Below, piece after piece: positions 46,875 through 57,335 of a stretch of 64,000 nucleotides of DNA; within the stretch, counting starts at the first letter, position 1; every line of letters starts with the position of its first letter. Source of the stretch: Purpureocillium takamizusanense. Taxonomy: Eukaryota; Ascomycota; Sordariomycetes; Hypocreales; Ophiocordycipitaceae. Below the pieces are notes generated by a model that saw only the letters and a list, made by a program, of their open reading frames with translations, did no database searches and was not told the DNA's origin. Both the position numbers and the translations under genes were made by a program. The stretch is from the NCBI RefSeq assembly GCF_022605165.1, contig NC_063073.1, forward strand, positions 806,001 to 870,000, written 5' to 3'.

Positions 46875-47935
46875 ATGACACCCAGCGGCAGCAGCATCAG
46901 CACCACCACCACCGCTAACCTATCGACCACGGCCGAACTCGACGCCCTCGCCGCCACCGACGTGCGCGAGCCCATCCCCGCCGCCGCCCTCGCCCCCGCG
47001 CTGACCTCGCCGCCCTTCATCCCCACCCGCTCGCTCATCAACCTGCGCGACGTGGGCGCCGTGCCCGGCAGCGCCGTGCCCGCGGGCCGCTTCTACCGCT
47101 CGGGAGCCATGGACGCCGCCGCCGCCGACCCCGACGCCCTGGCCTGGCTCGCCGCCAACGTCCGCCGCGTCTTCGACATGCGCCTCGCCAGGGAGCGCGC
47201 GCGCGCCCCGGACCCGGCCGTCCCGGGCGTCGACAACGTCTGGTACGACGACAGCGACGGCGGCGGCGGCTATCCGGACCCCGTGCTCGCCGACTTCGCC
47301 GTCGACGGCGGGCGGCCCGCCTGGAGAGCGCAGTACCTGGCCGTCGCCCACAACTACCGCCCCGTCATCCGCGCGGTGCTGGAACACGTGCGCGACCGCC
47401 CGGAGGAGCCCGTGCTCTTTCACTGCACCGGTACGTTTTGTCTCTTTTGCGTGTGAGGAAAGAGAGTGTCTCTTTGTGAGACAATGAAGAGAGAGCGAGA
47501 GAGATAGAGAGAGGACGAGAGAGGAACAGAGGGGATACATGGATAGTGAGTGAAAACCCGACCTGGCTCACTCGCTTACGTCTTCTCTCGGTTCCATCGT
47601 CATCAGCTGGACGGGACCGCACCGGCGTCTTGGCCGGCCTGCTGCATCACCTCGCCGGCACTGACCCCGAGGCCGCCGCGCGCGACTACATGCTGTCACG
47701 CATCGGCACGGAGCCCGCGCGCGACAAGCTCACGCACTTTGCCATGGCCACCGTGGGCATCACCGACCCCGACACGCCGGGCTTCGTCAACCTCATCAGC
47801 CTGCGGCCGGACCTCTGGGCCGCCTTCCTCGAGGGCCTGCAGGACGAGTTTGGCGGCTGGGACGGCTACGTCGTCAAGAGCCTGGGCCTGTCCCCGGAGG
47901 ATCTCGCCAAGATCAAGGCCAACATGCGACCCTAG
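46875..47935 (+). CDS. DSP-type tyrosine/serine protein phosphatase (Y_phosphatase3 family)
   Basis: Two exons (46875-47430 and 47607-47935) give 294 aa. The catalytic P-loop HCTAGRDRTG is assembled across the intron, with nucleophile C184 and R190 in the C-x5-R arrangement. Upstream is the family block SLINLRDVGAV and AGRFYRSGAMD, then NVRRVFDMRLARERA, where the usual IxDLR-like element lies. Downstream, DPEAAARDYMLS and the C-terminal helical lid WDGYVVKSLGLS complete the fold. Relatives include bacterial and fungal atypical dual-specificity and phosphoinositide phosphatases; the substrate is unknown. The 176-nt intron contains a GA-rich microsatellite (about 47484-47533). The coding sequence is very GC-rich. 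Confidence 0.88.
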
Positions 47936-49138
47936 GTTTTGTTTTTGTGTGTGTGTGTGCTAGAAGAGCCTGCGGGAGGGAGGGAGGGAAAGAGAGAGGC
48001 AATGACGATATGCGACTGACGCGACCCGACAGGTGTACCGTCTTGTATATATCAAGTTACTAACTACGTAGGTAGTGCGAACCCGGATGCCGGGGCTCTG
48101 GTCCTCCCCTCCTCCTGTCTCCGTCAAGTCTCTGAGCTCTCCTCGTGAATGATCGTGTGCGACTCGGAGGGGAGAGACGACCGGTGTCACCAGACCTGCT
48201 CTCCGCCACGCGCACGCGTGCCCGCCTGCCACAAAACAAACTGGAACGAACATCCCTCCCCCCCCCTCGAGTCACGTCATGCCGCTGTCCACGAACGCCT
48301 CGGAATGCTTCCCCGACCTCTGGCATCCGGAAACGCTAAAAGCTTGTTGCAGCGAGCGAAACGGCACTCGCAGGCATGGGAGGCGGGAGGCGATCTTCAG
48401 CCCCTGATCCTCACCTCCAACTGGCGCGCCAACGCCCCAAATACAAGAAGCCCCCCCATTCAGCAAGATAGATAGCATCGCGTCGCGCGTCGACGCCTGC
48501 GACACAATTTCCAACGCCACGCCATTGGCGCCCAAAAAACGCCTGCGAATTCAGAGCCAATGATGCCAATACTATCTTGCCCTGATCGACGAGGGATGGG
48601 CGCATCTCCCATTCCCCAAAACACGCTGCCCCAGCCGTGGATGTCTCAGATGCCACGACCTGGAATTCCTGCACACAAGGTGCGCGAACGCCCCTACGCC
48701 CCTCTCTCCCTCGTCTCCCAGGGCTGGTGATCACAATTCTTTGATGTGGCTCGCGACCGGAATTCGATGGTCCGCACCCGTGCTGGAGCGTCTGGCGCAA
48801 CGTAGGGCGTTGGGAGGGAAGGGGGCATGGGGTGGAAGGAGGACGTTTCGCAACTGGGAACGCTCCTTTGAGAGGCCCCAAGAGCCAGAATCTGAATCGC
48901 GTCGGATGCCAGACAATGTAATGGATGAACTGAGGCTTGGCAGGTATATAATGTGGTGCCCGGTCGGGTTTCCAGAGGAGTGCAGGAGAGCTCTCGGCGT
49001 CCCTTTCTAACCATTGCCTTCTTCTCACGCCTACCCGTGGTCTTCTCCTCTGGCACCTCCCCCGGCGCCTCGCTGTTGATAACCCACACCAGTCACTCCT
49101 TTTATTACACACATACAACACACAAAAAGTCGGCAATC
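47936..49138. other. Intergenic region with promoter of the dibasic-site secreted protein gene
   Basis: No gene is supported in these 1.2 kb. A GT microsatellite lies just after the phosphatase stop (47943-47959). A TATATAA element at 48945-48951 is 188 bp upstream of the next ATG. Confidence 0.5.
48945..48951 (+). promoter_or_regulatory. Putative TATA box of the dibasic-site secreted protein gene
   Basis: TATATAA about 190 bp before the ATG at 49139. The intervening leader is pyrimidine-rich with ACACA runs right before the start, a pattern typical of highly expressed fungal genes. Confidence 0.45.
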
Positions 49139-49957
49139 ATGAAGTTCAGCAGTGCTGCCACCATCATTGCCGCTCTGGCCGGCGGCGCCCTCGCCATGCA
49201 CAGCGAGGGTGCCAAGCCCATGGACATGGACATGAATATGGCCAGGGACAGCGGCATGCCCGCCGCCGACAGCAAGCACGACACCGAGACCATTGCCGGA
49301 CTGGTGAGGAAGGCCGGCTCCGGCGAGCTCATGGAGGAGCACGAGAAGCGACAGCTGGACGCCCTCACCAAGCTCCTCGGCGTCATCAACAAGCGCATGG
49401 AAAATCGCATGGAGGTGACCGACATGGAGAAGCGACAGCTCGGCAATCTCCTCGGCGACCTAGGCGGCCTCGGCGACCTCGGCGACCTAACCGGCAAAGG
49501 CAAGTCGCCGGGCACCGGTGACGATGCGAAGGGTCCTTTCGGTGAGGACTCCGCCGGCGGTCTCCCCGGCGGCGCTGCTGCCCCCGTCGCTGGTGCCCCC
49601 GTCGCTGCTGCCCCCGTCGCTGGTGCCCCGATCGGCGGTGGCACCGGCGGCAGTGGCCTGACGAAGCGAGGTGGCAAGCCAGGCGGCTCTGGCGCCGGAG
49701 GTGGCTTGAACGGTGATGACGTCTTTGGCGGCGCGGGCACTCGCAACGGCGGAAGTGGCGCCGGAGCTGGCGGCGCTATCGACGACAACGTCGTTGGCGG
49801 CGGCGCGGGCCTCGGCCACATTTCTCGTCGTGACGACGACTTCTTCCACAAACGCAACACGGCTCCCCGGCCCATGAGCGACATGGAAAAGGTCAAGCGA
49901 CAGCTCGATGTGCTCACCGGTCTCCTTGGCGGTCTCCTTGGCGGCGGTAATTCCTAG
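49139..49957 (+). CDS. Secreted precursor with multiple Kex2-like dibasic sites
   Basis: A single-exon frame of 272 aa. MKFSSAATIIAALAGGALA is a clear signal peptide. The mature chain holds dibasic sites at 70-71, 85-86, 98-99, 176-177, 230-231, 238-239 and 253-254, five or more of them KR as preferred by Kex2. Three KR sites are followed by related peptides starting with QL: QLDALTKLLGVIN, QLGNLLGDLGGLGDL and QLDVLTGLLGGLLGG (the C-terminus). The residues before two of them also match (TDMEKR and SDMEKVKR). Between them lie Met/Asp-rich, Ala/Pro-rich (PVAGAPVAAAPVAGAP) and Gly-rich segments. Without cysteines it is not a classical effector or hydrophobin. It resembles Kex2-processed repeat proteins, whose peptides are secreted. 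No UstYa-like or other modifying enzyme is encoded nearby. Confidence 0.8.
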   Translation: MKFSSAATIIAALAGGALAMHSEGAKPMDMDMNMARDSGMPAADSKHDTETIAGLVRKAGSGELMEEHEKRQLDALTKLLGVINKRMENRMEVTDMEKRQLGNLLGDLGGLGDLGDLTGKGKSPGTGDDAKGPFGEDSAGGLPGGAAAPVAGAPVAAAPVAGAPIGGGTGGSGLTKRGGKPGGSGAGGGLNGDDVFGGAGTRNGGSGAGAGGAIDDNVVGGGAGLGHISRRDDDFFHKRNTAPRPMSDMEKVKRQLDVLTGLLGGLLGGGNS

Positions 49958-51776
49958 ACTTGTGTGCCGAGACGTCAAATATGGTGTGCTTTGCGAGCTC
50001 AGACCTCAAGGGCAGGGTCCATAGGCCTGACGCGTGCGCACAGCCCCATGATGCGGATGTTCGTGGTTGCGATGGGAAAATCGCCGGCAAGGAGCAGATG
50101 GATGCACCAAGTTACATTTTGGCTGCTGGGGAGGAAAAGGGTTAACCCTGGAGCTCATCATACAGGCTTGTGTCTACTACTACTACTACTACTACTTGCG
50201 GTCTTCTTCCACGGGTCGAGTCTAGTCAACTGTTAATTGCATTCGAACTCATCGACAGTCCCCCCGGCGGCCCTCTTTGTTCGTGTGATGTGATGTTGGC
50301 GTAGGACAAGAGATACACCAGGCGCCCGCGCGTAGGTATCATGGTCACAGGATATCGCAGCGGGGCGGTAGATGGAGCGCGCGCGTTGGATTATGTCGAG
50401 GGGGAGGCAGCGTGCTCGAGAGGGCGACGAGGGCATGCCTGTTATCATGGTGCTTGTGGGAGCCTTGCTTCCAAGGGGTGAAGGGGGGGGGATGTCATGT
50501 CACTTGCGTCACCTGTCTCGGCTGGGTTGCGGCCCTCTCCCTTGGAACAGGCACCTGCAGAGACGCGAGACAATTTAGGAGGGAAAGAGAACTTCACGTC
50601 ACCTTGTCTGGCTTCCCTGGCGTCAGCGCCGCAAAGCCTCATCCCCTTCCTACGTCGTCCCGACGGTCGACCACGTACGCCCGGCGTCATACCAGGCAGG
50701 GCAGATGAACGCGAGTCGACAACCAACAAGGCCCCGTTGCATGGTCCAGTGACCCACATATCGAACGGACGAGCGAGCGAGCGCCGGTTCTTGTCTCATC
50801 TCGATAGTATGTCTGCACTTGTCACCTATCCCTCTCTCTCTCTCTCTGACAAGTTTTTGTTGACCTCCCAGACCCACCCCCCAAGCCTTCCCTCCCTGTC
50901 TCCCCCAAACGGACGGAACGTCATGCCAAACGGAAGGAATGCGCCGCAAAATGACATCATCTCCCGCCCAGCCACAGGTTTGGCAGGCTTGGCGGGCAAC
51001 CAACCCACCAGCCACTTCCACTGGGCCGGACATGATGGCGGGGAAAACATGGAGGCGGTCCCTGTCTGTCGCTGCCGTCATCGCCAATCATCAGCAATGA
51101 CAAGTTACCCCTACCGGTGACGTCCATCCAGCTGCCAGGGGTCCTCAATCCTCATCTCTCTCGCGGCAAGCCGGCGCATCACCAAGCATCGCAGCGTATA
51201 CCTACCCAGACCCCAGAGTTTGCCCTACCTGCCTGCCTCGGCGGCTCGCTTCTATTTCTCCTTCTATTTCTGGAGGGGTGGCTTGCCACTCAAGCCCCTG
51301 TCCCTCTCTCTCTCTGCCTTGGAAAACCGCACCCACCACAGACATGCAAGCCGCCACGAACCGAACCCTGCGTGCTTGCTGATCGGCATGGAGAACCAAA
51401 CGCCCCTTCCCGCCCCCGCGAGCGAGGACCGCACGCTGCCAGGTTTTCGCCGCACCATGGCATCATTCTTCATGACAGCGCAGCGAAAGAAAATCAAGGG
51501 TCCCACCCACTCCCCTCGTGGCCATGTCGTAACCTCCCAAACCTGGCACGGCCGTGATCATGATGATGGCCATGATGTGACCTCGTGTGAATCGTTGGGG
51601 GTCCGCCGCATATAAATCTCGTAGTCTCTCCAGATCTGCTCAGCGTTCTTCCTATGCTTAACCCGCTCCAAAACGCAAACTACAAAGCGCATCCACAGAG
51701 AGCCCAGACACTTCTCATCAAGCACATACCACAGACCTCCAACGTCACCATCTCAAACGGAACTCAAGCCGCCAAC
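49958..51776. other. Intergenic region between two plus-strand small-protein genes
   Basis: No supportable gene in 1.8 kb. A (CTA)n trinucleotide run lies at about 50174-50196 and CT-dinucleotide runs near 50829-50849. A TATAAA element at 51611-51616 lies about 165 bp upstream of the next ATG. Confidence 0.5.
51611..51616 (+). promoter_or_regulatory. Putative TATA box of the small basic protein gene
   Basis: TATAAA in CATATAAATC, about 165 bp before the ATG at 51777. Confidence 0.4.
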
Positions 51777-52124
51777 ATGTTCTCTGGACGTCGTACCCGC
51801 CGCAATAACGCCCATCACCATCACCATCACACAACCGCTACCACCACCCGCGCTCCGCGCCGCAGCATCTTCTCCCGCCGCCAGCGCGTTGTCGTCCACC
51901 CTCAGAAGCGCAAGCCCACCATGAAGGATAAGATCAGCGGCGCCTTTACCAAGCTGAGGGGCAGCTTGACCCGCCGGCCGGGCCTCAAGGTATGACGTTC
52001 GCCTATACCAAAGGCCAATACACGTGGGACGGGTGACTAACATCATCAACAGGCCGCTGGCACTCGCCGCATGCACGGAACAGACGGCCGTGGATCTCAC
52101 CGCCACGGACGCCGATTCCTCTGA
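51777..52124 (+). CDS. Small basic protein of unknown function, 94 aa
   Basis: Two exons (51777-51989 and 52053-52124). The protein is highly basic. Its parts are an Arg-rich start (MFSGRRTRRNN), six consecutive His, a Thr/Arg-rich stretch, the core MKDKISGAFTKLRGSLTRRP and the C-terminus AAGTRRMHGTDGRGSHRHGR. The intron splits the last two; its GTATGA donor, TGACTAAC branch and CAACAG acceptor are strong, and the join is in frame. The core and the TRRMHGTDGRG motif look like a conserved fungal family, but I cannot name a function. Upstream in-frame sequence from 51654 (another ATG) would extend it, but looks like leader. A strong promoter context suggests abundant or stress-induced expression; this is inference. 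Confidence 0.68.
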
Positions 52125-52871
52125 ATGCAACAACATGAGTGACCGTCACAAAAGACATTCGCACTTGGGTTATATTATCTGACTAGCGTCTTGCATTGGC
52201 ACCATATACACATGTTATACCCCCGCTCTCACCAGGGCGCACACCTGTAATGCCATGATGCCGACCTCAGCAGGAAGCTTAAAGCGTTGCATTTAATAGT
52301 ACTAGATGTACCATATTCTGCATTCATCTCAAAGCAAATCACAATTTGCGTGGCTCGCACATAGTATTCTGCATAATCTGTTAGCACATGTGATCAGTTA
52401 ACTTGAAGCTGTAGTTACCTGTCTCACACACAAGAGCCTTTCGTCTCCTCAGGGTATGGGCCTGAGTGATGGATGGACAGGCGTTTCAGCCTCCCAGATG
52501 TAGTTGGTTGAGTAAAGACTGGATTGCGTCGCTGGCTTCCCAGCTCACAGTGGTGTTGTTGGTGGTGGCAGGTCAATCACGCTACGCAATCCTGCTCCAC
52601 CATTTGCACAGCTTTCCAGCTAGAGCAGCTCGTCGGCCTCTCCGGATCGAGCTGCCAAGGGGCGAAATGTCGACGCCATTCGGACTTTATGCCGTCGTTT
52701 TGACACTCGTACAGGGCGTGGGATTCGCGAGTCTCGTACAGAGGGGGGACTTTGTTCGGCGAGCGGGTCTGGGCCTCGTAGGCTTGACGAGCGGCCGAGC
52801 ATAAGTCGATTGCAGTCGCGGGCGGCAAGCACCGGCGTCGCGGGATTCGAGGACTCGGGAACCCTGACTCA
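52125..52871. other. Convergent 3' intergenic region
   Basis: About 750 bp between the small basic protein and the minus-strand hypothetical gene. The left half is AT-rich 3' flank. No gene is supported. Confidence 0.45.
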
Positions 52872-54609
52872 CTAGTCAACATGAGGATCTGGCTTGGTGG
52901 CTTTCAGCGGGAGGTACCACTGTAAAGCCAGCTCAAGATTCTCCAGCTCTTGCTTGCTCGGGGAAGGGTGCTTCTTCTGCCTCTCCTCCCCCTTGATGGC
53001 GTTGATGCGATCAAAGACATTTGATTTGGCCCGTCGATCGGCGCCTGAAGCTAGAGCGGTACCCTTCACCGAGGCGCTCTGCTTCACATCAACCTGGCGA
53101 ATCGTGGCCCTCGCCTCGTCATCTCCAAGCTTGACAGCAACTTTGGCCAGATTGACCTTAACATCCGACGCGAGACTTTCCCCCTCGGAAGGGTACGCAG
53201 ACTTTGGGTCAGAGGCGTTGGATGACTTGCATGGTGAGCCAGGTCGAGGCGTGGAGGATCCGGTCGGCTGGGTGTTCAAGATCCTATCTTCGAGATTCTG
53301 CTCGAATCCCGCTTCGGAGCCAAAAGGGCAGTCGGACCCATGCGCGGCCATTCGGGCTGGGTCACCAGCCTCGCCCATTTCGACAAACATTCGCCAGACT
53401 TCTAAATCACTTGGGGGCTGCAGCGCGGTTGGCTCGCCGCCGGAAACATCGACAGCCTGATCCGTTTTCAAGGACTTGCGAGCGCTGGAGGTCAGCTTGC
53501 CGCTCATGTTCGCCCCAGGGATCCTTTGAGCCTTTCTCTTGTTCAAGTTTGTGCCTTCGGTGCGGCGCAGCGCCGTGGTCTCGGTCGAAATGTGGGCTGG
53601 CGGAGCCGGTATGTGAGTGGTTGACCGCAACGCAGGGCCGTCGACGTTATGTCGGATTGCTTCTTTTCGAATCTTGGCGGCTTCAGTAGATTCTGGGGTG
53701 GCTGGTCTGCTGCTGAGTCTGTCCCAAGCGTTTGACATCTTGGCCAATACGGATGGAACCATGCGCGAGACCTTCGACGCCGCGGCGCCTTTGGGGTGAG
53801 GTGTCTTTGGCTTGAGAGCCTGGGTTGCTGCCAACATGGCAGAGACCTTCCGTTCAATCTCATCGGCATCGACCACAGGGGAGGTGGTAGGCTGGCCCGC
53901 GTGGGGTGGTCGCGAGAGACCAGCGTTCTCGTCAAAGGCTGGAAAAGGCTCCAAGCCCGACTCGCCGTTATCATCTTCATGGGATTCATCAAATGGCGAC
54001 TTCACAGAGTCAGCGCCAGAGTCGGCTTCTCGTGTCACCTCCGTCTGGCTATGAGAGTCGGGCCGGTCCAGGGGGGCAGAGGTCTGAGCGTGCTGACATA
54101 TCTGCCTTCGAGGGGAGGGTTTCCCGTCGCGTGACGGCGACGAGCGATGGGGAACCGGCGTAGATGTGCTTGCAAAGACGGCATGCATGGCAAGTGGAGA
54201 GATCGGAACTTCGTGACGAGAAGGACCGGTGGAGACAGACATCGTCATCGGCGTAGGCCTGCCTGATGGTAGTTGAGCCGTGTTCCGTTCTGTGGAAGGG
54301 GCTCGACCACCGTTATTTTCCTGATACTTCGTATCATCCAATAGAGCGCTGGCTATCTCATCGATGCTGTTTGAGTGACGAGTGCCGCGGGTATTCGTGA
54401 CTACCGCAGAACTAGGTGCGGAAATGGCGAGGGACGGGGCACGTCCTGGGACGCCTTAGCGAGAGCCCAGAGGCCGCAACGCAGGGGGTCGGGGTCCAAA
54501 TACCTTGACCATCCTCAACTCGTACGGCAGCGGTAGATCGGCGGCGGCGACGCGAGCTCAAAGCCTTGAAGAGCGAGCTCTTCTTCTTGCCGTAAGTTCG
54601 AGGCGCCAT
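52872..54609 (-). CDS. Hypothetical Sordariomycete-type protein, 544 aa
   Basis: Two exons (54609-54504 and 54400-52872). Exon 1 encodes MAPRTYGKKKSSLFKALSS and an Arg-rich run, a likely nuclear signal, and ends GGTCAA-G. The acceptor at 54401 keeps frame, giving VRVEDGQVTNTRGTRHSNS. The bulk is polar and probably disordered, rich in Ser/Pro/Thr. More ordered patches are VDADEIERKVSAMLAATQAL, VPSVLAKMSNAWDRLSSRP, DLEVWRMFVEMGEAGDPAR and the C-terminal EQRQKK-like basic patch with LENLELALQWYLPLK. No named domain is recognised. A nuclear or chromatin role is possible given the basic start, but unproven. A 17-base G run lies 72 bp upstream of its ATG. Confidence 0.7.
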
Positions 54610-56275
54610 CTTGACGTGGAGTGCAAACTGACGCGAGGTGCAAACGGATGACCGAAGATGCAGAAAGAGGGCCCAAGAAAGGGGGGGGGGGGGGGGGAAG
54701 GGAGTGACGAGTTGCAACAGACTGTACGGTCACAAATGCAAAAGGTATGTGCAGAGCGACAGAGATGCTCGCCAAAAAGAGAGCGTTGGTGTTTGGTGTG
54801 TCAAATCGCGTGATCAAAAAGGGGAGACGAAGAGGGCTAGAAACGACGATCGCCAGAGACTGTCGGCGCTCGATGCACTGAGCCGTCAGAGACCGAGGCC
54901 GGAGGGATCATATCCCGAGCGATCGTGTATCTGGGCGGGTTGTATGGATGTTTCTGGCCTAGAGCGGCACGGGGAGGTGGTTTGGGGGTGAGCGAAGGAG
55001 AGGAAGGAGAGGCGATGGAAGGGTGAGAGGGACAAACTCAGGGCGAGGTTTGCTCACGGCCTTTGAATACACGAGATAAATTCACTTCACGGGCATGTGA
55101 CCTCTCTGCGGCCGCTGCACAGGCTGTAGGCAGCTGTCGTGCGGCTGCGCCTAGGGAAGGAGCTGTTCAAGAGGAGGCTGACACCCATTGGTCGGCGTTA
55201 TGCGTGATTCACTGCAATGGCATCAGGCTCACATCTCACCCGGTTGCTCGAAAAGTCAATTCCTGCACGCTGCAAGTAAGTCACAGGACAGACGACGCAG
55301 CAGAAAGTGTTGAGAATGCGGGCGCCGCTTGCAATACGACGAGATGCTCGATGGTGTCGGAATCTGTGAGTCGCCAGTATGGGTGTGGGGGAGATGCTTC
55401 CCACGAGTGCTTCCAAACCACCCCAAATCAATTCAAAGCACATGCGAACGACTCCAAAATTTGAGTACTTCCATCTCATGGAACAACATCTTCGAGCGCG
55501 AGAAGCGTGGCACTTGGACATTGGCGACGTCGCGGCCCGCCGCAAATGATGCAGGGCTCAGGAGACGGGGGGCTAGGACCGAGCCGCAATTTTGATGTAA
55601 TGTTCATATGAGAACGTCATGGAGAATCCCATCATTGATGAGCTCGGACTCAACGGTCTGTGGTGCCAGGTTCTCGCGCCTTCTCCGTGGCCGTCAATTG
55701 TTGTCAGCGCCGTGCTCTCATTACCACGACAGTGCTTCGGACGTCGTCAATGTCGTCCCTATGCACGTGACCATTCAGTTCGCGGCCCAAAGCTAACCAA
55801 GCCCTCAGTAGCGTAATGACGAACCCCTGCAAAAAAAAGATGGCGTGGTCGCATGCCGAGATGCGGCTCTTTTACATCATTCTGAGCGATCCTTGCATTC
55901 ACCACCACGTCTGAGCAGGAAAATCACATCGCCGCACGCCCGAGTTCTCCTCCTCGAAGCGAGCAGCCGCCGGCCAATTGACCATAAGAGCACGAGACGA
56001 GCTCTCCCCCGGCGGCCACGGCGAAGCTTCCATCACCTTCTCCCTACCCCCGCGTTCTGCACAGATGCCTTGCCCGGGACGGGAGCTTGCCTAACTCCTT
56101 AGCCCGGCTATCCCGTCTGACGCGCATCCGCGCCCTCCTCCGGACATCAAGAACTTTACGAATCCCGATCGGTCTACTTTACGGACGGACAAGGCTCTTC
56201 AGCTTCCTCTCGTCTCGCTGGGGTCTTTTTGAAGAGCCTGAGCGGTGGCAGACATATCAACGATCGCCCCTCGAC
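54610..56275. other. Divergent intergenic region upstream of the DUF1279 gene
   Basis: About 1.7 kb with no supportable gene. It holds a 17-base G run (54681-54697) close to the minus-strand gene and, on the right, the promoter and leader of the DUF1279 gene. Confidence 0.45.
54681..54697 (+). repeat. G17 homopolymer in a 5' flank
   Basis: Seventeen G on the plus strand, reading as C17 in the presumed leader or core promoter of the minus-strand hypothetical gene. Confidence 0.8.
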
Positions 56276-57335
56276 ATGCTACAAACTATGCTTGGCCTAC
56301 GGGCCGCACCTTTTCTGCGAGCTGTCAATCGAGCGGCAGCGGCGCCTGCACGGGACGGAGTCTGGAGGCGCTTCTTTAGCTCCGAAAGCACGCAAGCGAT
56401 GGCGAGATACATGCAGGGGAAGGGCTCAAAGCCGGTGTCGCTGCTGAGAGCCGGTACACGCCAGGGCGCCACCACGCGAACACCACTCGGCTTCGCTGGC
56501 ATGGGGCCGAGGATGCAGCGCCGCGGCTTCAGGTTCTCGTCCTGGCGGAGAAACGCTAATGGCGACAAGCCGCAGGAGAAGCTGTCGCTGGGCGCGCGGC
56601 TCAAGAAGCTCTCCAAGGAGTACGGCTGGTCCGCCGTGGGCGTCTACCTCGCACTGAGCGTCCTCGACTTTCCGTTTTGCTTCCTCCTCGTGCGTGTCGT
56701 CGGTACCGACACGATTGGTGCGTACACCTAACATGCCCCCTTCCCCCCCAAGACGCACACATATAAGACCTGGTTTCGCCCTCTAGCCGAGTGGTTAGCT
56801 AACTCTGCGGCGATAGGTAAGATTGAACACTATGTCGTCTCGTCGGCGAAGAACTGGATCCCCGAGTCGGTGCGCGAGGCGGCCCATAGATACTGGAGCT
56901 CCATCAAAAGCGTGGAAACGGACAAGCTCGGGGACGACGGCATCACCGAAAAGGTCGAGATGGCCGGCTGGGGCGTCCAGGAGGCCAACGAGCGCAACAA
57001 GGAGGAAGCGAGTAAGTCTTGCGAGCCATCGTCTCTCCCCTCTTTCTCTCCCCACACTGCGTGCCCCCCGATCCATCCTTCCAATGTTACACCGAAACCC
57101 TGGTGGTGGTATTGGCGGTATCGTCTACTGCTCGTGTGTTTCGGAGATCTATCCGACGGTCCGATGCTGAACTTGGTGCGCTTCTGCAGGCTTGGCGACG
57201 CAGCTCGCCCTCGCGTACGCCATTCACAAGAGTTTCATCTTCATCCGGGTGCCACTCACCGCGGCCGTCACCCCCAAGGTTGTCAAGATGCTCCGTTCGT
57301 GGGGCTGGAACATTGGCAAGAAGCGCCCCTCGTAG
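56276..57335 (+). CDS. DUF1279 (Nat2 / FAM210-like) mitochondrial membrane protein
   Basis: Three exons (56276-56717, 56817-57011, 57190-57335) give 260 aa. The Arg/Ala-rich start (MLQTMLGLRAAPFLRAVNR, then WRRFFSSES) is a mitochondrial presequence. The DUF1279 domain begins with LKKLSKEYGWSAVGVYLAL and a membrane helix (SVLDFPFCFLLVRVVG), continues across intron 1 as TIG|KIEHYVVSSAKNWIP, and after intron 2 has a second hydrophobic helix (LATQLALAYAIHKSFIFIR). It ends with VPLTAAVTPKVVKMLRSWGW, typical of the family. Yeast Nat2 and animal FAM210 proteins share this domain in mitochondria; biochemical function is unsettled. The next in-frame ATG (56291) is an alternative start. All joins keep frame. 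Confidence 0.9.

Noticed and set aside
46920..47540. Minus-strand 206-codon frame opposite the phosphatase
   Set aside because: It is the shadow of a GC-rich coding exon; the plus strand has the intact phosphatase P-loop.
56783..56812. tRNA-like A-box (TAGCCGAGTGG) inside intron 1 of the DUF1279 gene
   Set aside because: No B-box or T-arm follows at the right distance and no acceptor stem can be paired, so this is intron sequence that resembles a tRNA by chance.
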